From an uncultured Roseateles sp. (GTDB lineage: Bacteria; Pseudomonadota; Gammaproteobacteria; Burkholderiales; Burkholderiaceae): a DNA stretch of 64,000 nucleotides. A program made the translations under genes and the position numbers. Location: NCBI GenBank assembly GCA_946886855.1, contig CAMPJJ010000010.1, forward strand, positions 1 to 64,000. The letters are read 5' to 3'. Positions 55,176 to 64,000 of this stretch are shown here, in pieces (positions within the stretch are counted from its first letter, which is position 1; every line of letters starts with the position of its first letter). The notes beneath the pieces are model-generated. The model had not been told where the DNA came from. It ran no database searches and saw nothing but the letters and a program-made list of their open reading frames with translations.

Positions 55176-56231
55176 TCAGAACGCCGCGCTGAGTTCGCTC
55201 ACGAGTGCCGCCGCGCCGATCTCGCGCACCGCGGCGAAGTTCTGACCCGACCACAGCGGCGAGAAATCGCCGCTGCCCTGCGCCTCGGCCTTGGCGCGCA
55301 GTGGCGCGACGCTGGAGGTCGCCAGCGGGAACGCCGGTGCCGCGTCGTTCAGCGGACCGAGTTCTCGCATGTAGCGGTTCACGATGCCGCGCGCAGGACG
55401 CCCCGTGAAGAGGTTGGTCACCGCCGTGTGGTGATTCGCCGGATCGCGCAGCGCCGCCCGATGCGGCGCGCTCGTCGTCGCTTCCTCGCACAGCAGGAAG
55501 GCCGTGCCCAGCTGCACCGCCGACGCGCCCAGCGCCAAGGCCGCACGGATGCCGCGCACATCGGCGATGCCGCCCGCCGCGATCACCGGCACCCTCACCG
55601 CGCGCACGATCTGCGGCAGCAACGCCATCGTGCCAGGCTGCCGCGTCAGGTCGTCGCTGAGGAAATGGCCGCGATGGCCGCCCGCCTCCCAGCCTTGCGC
55701 GATGACACCGTCGGCGCCGTGCGCTTCGAGCCAGCGGGCCTCGTCGACCGTGGTCGCATTGCCCAGCACCAGGCTGCCCCAGCCCTTCACGCGAGCCATC
55801 AGCTCGGCGGACGGCAGCCCGAAATGGAAGCTCACCACCGGCAGCTTGAAAGGCTCGACCAGATCGGCGATCTCCGCGGTGAACGGCGCGCGTCCAGGCC
55901 CTGCCTTGATCTGCGTGGGATCGATGCCGAACTCGGCGTAGTACGGGCCGAGTCGATCGCGCCAGCGCGCCTCGCGCGCGTCGTCCGCCGTCGGCGGCGT
56001 GTGTGCGAAGAAGTTGACGTTGAACGGCTTGTCGGTGCCGTCGCGCAAGGCCTTCAGTTCCTTCTGGAGGACCTCGGGCGTGAGCATCGCCGCGGGCAGG
56101 GACCCCAGCCCGCCCGCATGGCTCACCGCCAGCGCCAGGCGGGCGTCCTGCACCCCGGCCATCGGCGCCTGGATCAGCGGCAGGCGGGTACCGAGGAAGA
56201 ACGGGGCGAAAGGCGCGCTGGAGGTCGGCAT
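55176..56231 (-). CDS. Nitronate monooxygenase (2-nitropropane dioxygenase family)
   Basis: 351 aa from ATG 56231. FMN-dependent oxidase of alkyl nitronates, often acting on propionate-3-nitronate. Seen: N-terminal P-L-I-Q-A-P-M-A-G, the FMN/active-site motif W-E-A-G-G-H-R-G-H (class I His), P-V-I-A-A-G-G-I-A-D and G-A-S-A-V-Q-L-G-T-A-F-L-L-C. The promoter should lie in 56232-56372. Stand-alone detoxification gene. Confidence 0.9.
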   Translation of the reverse strand: MPTSSAPFAPFFLGTRLPLIQAPMAGVQDARLALAVSHAGGLGSLPAAMLTPEVLQKELKALRDGTDKPFNVNFFAHTPPTADDAREARWRDRLGPYYAEFGIDPTQIKAGPGRAPFTAEIADLVEPFKLPVVSFHFGLPSAELMARVKGWGSLVLGNATTVDEARWLEAHGADGVIAQGWEAGGHRGHFLSDDLTRQPGTMALLPQIVRAVRVPVIAAGGIADVRGIRAALALGASAVQLGTAFLLCEEATTSAPHRAALRDPANHHTAVTNLFTGRPARGIVNRYMRELGPLNDAAPAFPLATSSVAPLRAKAEAQGSGDFSPLWSGQNFAAVREIGAAALVSELSAAF

Positions 56232-56372
56232 GGCGGCGGATCCTGGACTCGACAAGACGGGTCCTGATGATCGCGCAAGGGCGATGCCCCTGTCAGGACG
56301 GTTGCATCTCGAAGAGCGGCAGGCGACGGCGGTCGAGCCGGGTGGGCTCGTCACCGCCATCAGCGCGGCGCT

Positions 56373-56588
56373 TCACTTGCAGGTGAAACTCTTCGAATTG
56401 ACTTCCTTCACGTTGCCCACGCCGCAGGTGGCGGTCGCCTGTTCGCTCATCTTGCGGACGTCCTCCATGCGCTGGGTGTTGGCCTCGGAGGTGTTGGGCG
56501 CGATCACGCAGCCGGTGGACAGGACGGCCGCGGCGCCGGCGAGCAGCCAGGCGATCGGACGGGCGGCGTGAATGGAGCGGATGGTCAT
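56373..56588 (-). CDS. Small lipoprotein
   Basis: 71 aa. ATG 56588 has GAGGGAACC upstream. Signal peptide with lipobox L-S-T-G-C (Cys about residue 27). The 45-residue mature part has a short helix (T-Q-R-M-E-D-V-R-K-M-S-E-Q-A) and two further cysteines (A-T-C-G-V and the terminal F-T-C-K) that can form a disulfide. Function unknown; it resembles very small periplasmic lipoproteins of beta-proteobacteria. Confidence 0.72.
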   Translation of the reverse strand: MTIRSIHAARPIAWLLAGAAAVLSTGCVIAPNTSEANTQRMEDVRKMSEQATATCGVGNVKEVNSKSFTCK

Positions 56589-56651
56589 GAAACGGTTCCC
56601 TCGGAAATGGATGTGGAGGCGGAGTCTAGGCAAGCGCGCGCGCGATGGTCG

Positions 56652-56680
56652 CGCCTCCGACAGACCGATCTCCGGAGGCG
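56652..56680. other. Hairpin in the divergent lipoprotein spacer
   Basis: CGCCTCCG (56652-56659) and CGGAGGCG (56673-56680) form a perfect 8-bp inverted repeat around 13 bases. It lies in the 292-bp gene-free stretch between two divergent lipoprotein genes (56589-56880) and could be an operator. No clear promoter box was found there. Confidence 0.4.
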
Positions 56681-56880
56681 ATGAACTGCAGGAGGGCGCG
56701 ATGCGCGGGGGATACGCCGCCAAGGGAACTGTCCCGACGGCGACCCGTCACACAGCGGGTGTCCCAAGGATCGGGGGCCGGGCGCATCTCGCCCAAAAAC
56801 CCCATTCACACACGCTTGACGAAGCACCGCTAGCCTGGGCGTCTCGTCCTGCGGTCCAGCGGGACGATCCAGGAGTAGCC

Positions 56881-57336
56881 GTGACTGACCTTCGATCGAT
56901 CCAGCGCCCTGCGACCGCGGTCCGCGCCGTGGTCGCGGTGGCGATCCTGGGCGCCCTGCTCAGCGCCTGCGGGTCGGGCTCGACCGGCCGCAAGCCGGAG
57001 ATGAGCGCCTACGAAAACACGCAGCATGACCGCTGCGTCGCCTTGCTGCGGCCGATGCTGCACGGCCAGCCGGTGCGCTCGACGGCGGTCGAGCACGGCA
57101 CGCAGGGGCTGGACTACGTCTGGGTGAACGCCGACGTCCACGACGACGACGACGACCTGGACCGCCGTGTGGCCAAGGGCACGCGTGTCGGCGGCCATTG
57201 CCAGTTCGAGGCCGGCGGCGAGGGCGTGCACCTGCATGTCTACGCGCTGGACGACGAGGACTCGCCGATACCGGCGCCGGACTACCGTTTCGTGGCCGGC
57301 CCCCGCGACGTGCTCGTGAGCGCCGACGCCCACTGA
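56881..57336 (+). CDS. Predicted lipoprotein with acidic/His-rich mature part
   Basis: 151 aa from GTG 56881, fixed by an ideal AGGAG five bases upstream. Lipobox L-L-S-A-C (Cys about residue 30). The mature protein contains an Asp-run (V-H-D-D-D-D-D-L-D) and a later G-E-G-V-H-L-H-V-Y-A-L-D-D-E-D stretch, suggesting cation binding at the outer membrane; this is inferred from composition only. No family recognised. It lies upstream of the hybrid kinase gene, same strand, with a 140-bp gap. Confidence 0.75.
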   Translation: MTDLRSIQRPATAVRAVVAVAILGALLSACGSGSTGRKPEMSAYENTQHDRCVALLRPMLHGQPVRSTAVEHGTQGLDYVWVNADVHDDDDDLDRRVAKGTRVGGHCQFEAGGEGVHLHVYALDDEDSPIPAPDYRFVAGPRDVLVSADAH

Positions 57337-57476
57337 AGGACGGCTGACCGGACGCCGACGGGTCGCGACCGGCTGCCGCGCGCCGCGCACCCCCCTGCAT
57401 CACCGCCGGCGACCGCGCGCCGGCCGGCGTCGAGGTTCAGCGGATACTCCCGCATCCCAGTCACGCGGGAGCGCAC

Positions 57477-60032
<2,556 letters not shown>

Positions 60033-60061
60033 CCGGGCCGATCAGACCGAATGGAACGACC

Positions 60062-60445
60062 ATGCTGCTGCGCATCCATCACACCGCCATCATCTGCGCC
60101 GACTACGCGCGCTCCCGGCACTTCTACACCGAGGTGCTGGGCCTGCGCGTGATCGCGGAGACCTACCGCGAGGCGCGTCGCTCCTACAAGCTGGACCTGG
60201 CGCTGCCCGACGGCTCGCAGATCGAGCTGTTCAGCTTCCCCGGCGCGCCGCCGCGCCCGTCCTACCCGGAGGCGCAAGGGCTGCGCCACCTGGCCTTCGA
60301 GGTCGACGACGTCGCGTCGGGCAAGCGCGAACTCGAGGCCAAGGGCGTCGTCGTGGAGCCGGTGCGCGTGGACGAACTCACCGGCAAGCGCTTCACCTTC
60401 TTCGCCGATCCGGACGGCCTGCCGCTGGAGCTCTACGAGCGTTGA
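60062..60445 (+). CDS. VOC-family protein, glyoxalase-like (YaeR type)
   Basis: 127 aa from ATG 60062, matching the usual start M-L-L-R-I-H-H; ATG 60029, in the kinase stop, would add 11 residues. Two beta-alpha-beta-beta-beta modules with four likely metal ligands: His in R-I-H-H-T-A, Glu in Q-I-E-L-F, His in L-R-H-L-A-F-E, Glu in L-E-L-Y-E. It resembles the YaeR/GloA2 subgroup; the substrate is unknown. Probably cotranscribed with the hybrid kinase. Confidence 0.88.
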   Translation: MLLRIHHTAIICADYARSRHFYTEVLGLRVIAETYREARRSYKLDLALPDGSQIELFSFPGAPPRPSYPEAQGLRHLAFEVDDVASGKRELEAKGVVVEPVRVDELTGKRFTFFADPDGLPLELYER

Positions 60446-60526
60446 TGGCCCCCTCACCCGGGCGGGTGCCGCGGGCCCGGGGCAGCGCCCGCCCTGCGGC
60501 ATGATGCGCGCCTGGGAGGAATGGCC

Positions 60527-60880
60527 ATGCCATCGACATACACGGCCGTGCGGGAGTTCTCGACGGCCGGCACGCTCACGCGGGGCGGATTCTGGCTGCG
60601 CCACGCCACGCTGGTGCCGCTCGCGCTGTGGATCGCGATCGCGGTCGCGGACACGCCGCTGGGAGGGCCCGCCGCGCTGGCGGCGACCGTCCTGCTGATC
60701 TCGATCTGGGGCCGGCGCCTGCACGACCGCGGACGCTCCGCCTGGTGGCTGCTGCTCGCGGCGCTGCCGGTGCTGGGCCCGCTGGCGCTGTGCGTCGAAT
60801 GCGGCCTGCGCCGCTCCGCCCCCGAAGGCCGCCGCTTCGATGCGCGGCCTCCCGCCGACTACCTCACCGTCGCCCCATGA
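60527..60880 (+). CDS. DUF805 inner-membrane protein
   Basis: 117 aa from ATG 60527; GGGAGGA is 6-7 bases upstream, while the nearer ATG 60521 touches it. Three or four hydrophobic segments and the DUF805 hallmark G-R-R-L-H-D-R-G-R-S-A-W-W between the second and third. The family is widespread and uncharacterised. The gene overlaps the FAD oxidase gene by 4 bp, so it begins the terminal operon. Confidence 0.88.
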   Translation: MPSTYTAVREFSTAGTLTRGGFWLRHATLVPLALWIAIAVADTPLGGPAALAATVLLISIWGRRLHDRGRSAWWLLLAALPVLGPLALCVECGLRRSAPEGRRFDARPPADYLTVAP

Positions 60881-63126
60881 GCCCGTCTTCCCACCACATC
60901 GTCAACGACGTGACCGGTCTGAATCCGGTGCGCGTGATGGCCATCGTCGCGCCGGCATCGATCGAGGACGTCCAGGAGGCGCTGCGCCGCACCACCGGTC
61001 CCGTGTCCATCGGCGGCGGCCGCTTCAGCATGGGCGGCCAGACGGCCAGCCCGGGCAGCCTGCACATCGACATGCGGTCGATGAACCGCGTGATCGCGTT
61101 CTCGCCGACGGCGCGCACGATCCGCGTCCAGGCCGGCACGCGCTGGTGCGACATCCAGCGCTTCATCGACCCGCACGGGCTGTCGGTGAAGATCATGCAG
61201 ACCTACGCCAACTTCACCGTCGGCGGCGCGCTGAGCGTGAACTGCCACGGCCGCTATGTCGGACTCGGTCCGCTGGTGCTGTCGGTGCGCGCGATCCGCG
61301 TCGCGCTCCACGACGGCAGCGTCGTCGAGGCCACCCGCGAGTCCCATGCGGAGGTCTTCCGCGGCGCCATCGGCGGCTACGGGGCGCTGGGCGTGATCGT
61401 GGAGGTCGAGCTCGACCTCGACACCAACCAGAAGGTGGCGCGCCACGACGCGGTCATGCCGCTGGCGGACTACTGGCGCTACTTCAAGGACCAGGTGCGC
61501 GGCAACCCGGCGGCCGTCTTCCACAACGCCGACCTCTACGGCCCCCACTACCGCACGCTGCGCGCGGTCACCTGGAAGGAGACCGACAAGCCCGCCACCG
61601 TCCCCGACCGGCTGCAGCCGCTGCGCAGCTCGTATCCGCTGCATCGCTACTTCCTGTGGTCGATGTCGGAGACGCCCTTCGGCAAGGAACGCCGGGAGAA
61701 GCTGATCGATCCGCTGCTCTACCTGCGCGGCAAGGTGCACTGGCGCAACTACGAGGCCGGCTACGACGTGGCCGAGCTGGAACCGCCGACGCGCATGCAC
61801 CGCACCTACGTGCTGCAGGAGTACTTCGTGCCGGTGGAGCGGCTGACGGACTTCGTGCCGAAGATGGCCGAGATCCTGCGGCGCCATCGCGTGAACGCGC
61901 TCAACATCTCGATCCGCCATGCGATGCCGGATCCCGACACGCTGATGGCCTGGGCGCCGACGGAGACCTTCGCCTTCGTGCTGTATCACAAGCAGCGCAC
62001 CCGCGAGAACGCCCGTCGCCGCGTCGCCGTGTGGACGCGCGAGCTGATCGACGCGGTGCTGTCGGTGGGCGGGTCCTACTACCTGCCCTACCAGCCGCAC
62101 GCGACGCACGAGCAGTTCCACCGCGCCTATCCGGGCGCGCGCGCGCTCTTCGCGCTCAAGCAGCGGCTGGATCCGCACCACCGGTTCACCAACGCGCTCT
62201 GGGACAAGTACTGCCCGGGGCCGACCTGCGCGCCGGAGGCCCCGACGGCCACGACGGCCCCCGCCGCCGGCAGCACGGAGTTCCACCGCGTGTTCGGCGA
62301 CACGCGCCTGTCCGACGCCTTCTATCTCTTCCTCCAGAACGTGTTCCACACCGCGCCGGAAGATCGCTTCCATCACCTGATCGCGGACGCCGTCACGCGC
62401 CATCGCGACGAGGAGAGCATCTACCGCGACATCCAGCGCCGGCTGCCGTCGATCAAACCGGCCGCCGCGGAACTGCGCTACGCCCTCCCGGCGCTGTTCA
62501 AGCAGAAGGCGGAGATGACCCGGCAGACGCTGGCCGTCCTGCCGGCGCGCGAGTTCGACGGCTACCTGGAGATCGGCTCCAAGGCGCGATACCACGGCGG
62601 ACTTGCGAAAGTCCTGCGGCTGCGCGGCGAGCTGGTGTTCGTCGAGGAGAAGCCGCAGAGCCAGTCGCCCGTCGACATCGTCGAGCGCGGCCGGATCGCG
62701 CGGCCCGGCCGGCACTTCACGCTCGACGATTACGCCCCGCTGCCCGAGGCCATCGCCTCCGGCAGCATCGGTCTGGTGACCTGCTACATCGGGCTGCATC
62801 ACATGACGCCGCAGACGCTCGGTCCCTTCCTGCGCTCGGTCCATCGCGTGATGCGCCCCGGCGGCGCGTTCATCGTGCGCGATCACGACGTGCGCGATGC
62901 CGACCTCGGCGCCCTGGTGTCGCTGGCGCACACGGTCTTCAATGCGGGACTGGGCGAGACCTGGGAGAGCAACGTCGCGGAGCGGCGCCACTTCGCCTCC
63001 GGACAGGACTGGGTGGATCACCTGCGCGAGGCCGGCTTCGAGGACAGCGGCCATCGCGTGCTGCAGGCCAACGATCCGACGATGAACACGCTGTTCTGCT
63101 TCATCAAGCCGGCGGAGGACGCATGA
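60877..63126 (+). CDS. FAD-linked oxidase fused to a SAM methyltransferase-like domain
   Basis: 749 aa, start in the DUF805 stop (ATGA). Residues about 1-190 form a PCMH-type FAD domain (S-I-G-G-G-R-F-S-M-G-G-Q, G-G-A-L-S-V-N-C-H-G-R, G-G-Y-G-A-L-G-V-I-V). Residues about 195-450 form the substrate cap and C-terminal oxidase part ending in F-T-N-A-L-W-D-K-Y. A Pro/Thr/Ala linker (about 450-470) joins a second region whose last part (about 565-745) is a class I methyltransferase fold (L-E-I-G-S-K-A-R-Y, L-V-T-C-Y-I-G-L-H-H, V-M-R-P-G-G-A-F-I-V-R-D-H). The oxidase resembles sugar-lactone or DprE1-like enzymes. The usual flavin-linking His motif is not evident. Confidence 0.85.
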   Translation: MSPSSHHIVNDVTGLNPVRVMAIVAPASIEDVQEALRRTTGPVSIGGGRFSMGGQTASPGSLHIDMRSMNRVIAFSPTARTIRVQAGTRWCDIQRFIDPHGLSVKIMQTYANFTVGGALSVNCHGRYVGLGPLVLSVRAIRVALHDGSVVEATRESHAEVFRGAIGGYGALGVIVEVELDLDTNQKVARHDAVMPLADYWRYFKDQVRGNPAAVFHNADLYGPHYRTLRAVTWKETDKPATVPDRLQPLRSSYPLHRYFLWSMSETPFGKERREKLIDPLLYLRGKVHWRNYEAGYDVAELEPPTRMHRTYVLQEYFVPVERLTDFVPKMAEILRRHRVNALNISIRHAMPDPDTLMAWAPTETFAFVLYHKQRTRENARRRVAVWTRELIDAVLSVGGSYYLPYQPHATHEQFHRAYPGARALFALKQRLDPHHRFTNALWDKYCPGPTCAPEAPTATTAPAAGSTEFHRVFGDTRLSDAFYLFLQNVFHTAPEDRFHHLIADAVTRHRDEESIYRDIQRRLPSIKPAAAELRYALPALFKQKAEMTRQTLAVLPAREFDGYLEIGSKARYHGGLAKVLRLRGELVFVEEKPQSQSPVDIVERGRIARPGRHFTLDDYAPLPEAIASGSIGLVTCYIGLHHMTPQTLGPFLRSVHRVMRPGGAFIVRDHDVRDADLGALVSLAHTVFNAGLGETWESNVAERRHFASGQDWVDHLREAGFEDSGHRVLQANDPTMNTLFCFIKPAEDA

Positions 63127-64000
63127 ACGGAGGCTCGCCATCGCCATCGCCATCGCCACCGCCACCGCGGTCGCAGGCTTGGATCGCCAGGGCCCGGGCC
63201 GTCGCCTCGATGCTGTCCATCGGGGTCGCGGTGGCCTCCGGTGGCGTCGTTGGCGCCGCTGAACCCGAGACCCCGGTCGAGGATCGCCGCACGCCCGACC
63301 AGACCTTCCTCACCTTCCCCGAGTGGTACCTGGTGCACAGCCCGGCGGAATACGCTGCCTGGCTGGGCCGCAGCGATGCACCGAGCCGCTTCCCGCTGTT
63401 CGCGCACATCGGGCAGTTCTGGCAGTCGTACGGCGCGATCAACCGCGAGATCGCGCGCTATCCGTTCAACGGCGGCTATCACCTGATGGTGATGGTCATC
63501 GGCGTCAGCACGACGGTGGAATACGCGCTCAAGGGCGCCTACGAGCGCACGATCGGCCGCCTCGCCGAGGGCCTGCGCGGCACGGACGGACCGGTCGAGG
63601 AGGAGCGCTTCGCCGCGCGCTACGCGCAGGACTATGTCGACTTCATCCGCATCGACCCCTGGTACAAGTTCGACTTCGCCTCGCAGCTGAAATCGCTGTG
63701 GCGCGACGTGCCGATGACCGGTCCGGACATGGTGCGCAAGTGGGAGCGTCGCTACCTGCTGACGACGGAACTGCTCGTCAAGGAAGGCTATGCGCGGCTG
63801 ATCAAGCTGGGCACGCAGACGATCTACGACGCGCCGAAACCGGTGACCGCCGTGTGGCTGAGCCGCGCGCCGGGCGACGCGGCCGAGCGCGCCGCACATC
63901 CGGACTTCATCGTGCCGCCGATGTCGTCGCCGTCATCCCCGTCGTCCCCGTCGTCGAGCGCCTTGTCCCCGGCGCAGGGACCGATCTTCGCAACGATTCC
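63123..64000 (+). CDS. Hypothetical exported protein, 3' end beyond window
   Basis: At least 292 aa; the frame is open to the window end. It starts in the stop of the oxidase-methyltransferase gene (ATGA). An (S-P)n and Pro run at the N-terminus, encoded by a GCCATC repeat (63138-63158), precedes a hydrophobic segment (about residues 25-45) ending A-A-E-P, probably a signal anchor or signal peptide. The conserved-looking core begins T-P-D-Q-T-F-L-T-F-P-E-W-Y-L-V-H and continues through F-N-G-G-Y-H-L-M-V-M-V-I-G-V-S-T-T-V-E-Y-A. A Ser/Pro-rich stretch is at the cut end. I do not recognise the family; the overlap implies joint function with the oxidase. Confidence 0.75.
   Translation, partial: MNGGSPSPSPSPPPPRSQAWIARARAVASMLSIGVAVASGGVVGAAEPETPVEDRRTPDQTFLTFPEWYLVHSPAEYAAWLGRSDAPSRFPLFAHIGQFWQSYGAINREIARYPFNGGYHLMVMVIGVSTTVEYALKGAYERTIGRLAEGLRGTDGPVEEERFAARYAQDYVDFIRIDPWYKFDFASQLKSLWRDVPMTGPDMVRKWERRYLLTTELLVKEGYARLIKLGTQTIYDAPKPVTAVWLSRAPGDAAERAAHPDFIVPPMSSPSSPSSPSSSALSPAQGPIFATI

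Noticed and set aside
56645..56833. Short plus-strand frames between the two divergent lipoprotein genes
   Set aside because: Arg/Pro-rich, lacking ribosome sites, and overlapping the hairpin and probable promoter region.

Overview
The window is very GC-rich (about 70%), densely coded DNA with many 4-bp ATGA/GTGA gene overlaps. Gene content and protein style point to a beta-proteobacterium of the Burkholderiales (Roseateles/Mitsuaria/Rubrivivax-like). That placement is an inference from composition and gene families; there is no rRNA to confirm it. No canonical tRNA, rRNA, CRISPR array, insertion sequence or phage gene was found, so this looks like chromosomal accessory and housekeeping sequence.

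Layout. 1-6.8 kb: end of a c-type cytochrome lipoprotein gene, then an overlapping HlyD / ABC ATPase / ABC permease efflux operon, an inverted pair of REP-like hairpins and a small secreted protein. 6.8-12.3 kb (minus strand): formate-dehydrogenase-like module (fdhD, a small protein, a YdeP-type molybdopterin oxidoreductase) preceded by an OFA-family transporter. 12.3-13.07 kb: about 755 bp without a gene, holding a palindrome and a plus-strand three-hairpin element ending in a strong intrinsic terminator (candidate small RNA). 13-18.9 kb: Q/T-rich secreted protein, L,D-transpeptidase-like protein, Oar-like TonB receptor, cysteine hydrolase and a Crp/Fnr-type regulator. 19-22 kb: orphan flgH with three small secreted or hypothetical partners and two further tiny genes. 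22-38 kb: signalling region (DmeF metal exporter, CheB-CheR-kinase-receiver fusion, GAF-GGDEF, methyl-accepting chemotaxis protein, beta-propeller GGDEF) plus an unlinked 2-oxoglutarate dehydrogenase E1-like gene carrying a His-rich insertion.

36.7-43 kb is the RNA-repair locus: divergent rtcR, a near-perfect sigma-54 promoter, rsr (TROVE/Ro60), two tandem Y RNAs with circularly permuted tRNA mimicry (YrlA type), rtcB and rtcA. The logic, known for this family in enterobacteria and here read from sequence, is that the CARF domain of RtcR senses damaged tRNA, RtcR activates sigma-54 RNA polymerase, and the operon supplies an RNA ligase, an RNA 3'-end cyclase and a Ro/Y-RNA particle.

43-54 kb continues in the same direction with a five-gene, mostly overlapping module: WGR-DUF4132, MoxR AAA+ ATPase, DUF5682, vWA and double-SWIM proteins. 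The order matches yehI-L-M-P-Q of E. coli. Its first Shine-Dalgarno lies inside a perfect 8-bp inverted repeat. The rtc-Ro-Y RNA operon joined to this uncharacterised ternary (MoxR-vWA-DUF5682) system is the most interesting object in the window.

54-64 kb: aldo/keto reductase, nitronate monooxygenase, two small lipoproteins, a PAS-PAS-GAF hybrid histidine kinase, a VOC protein, and an overlapping DUF805 / FAD oxidase-methyltransferase fusion / secreted protein operon that runs off the window end.
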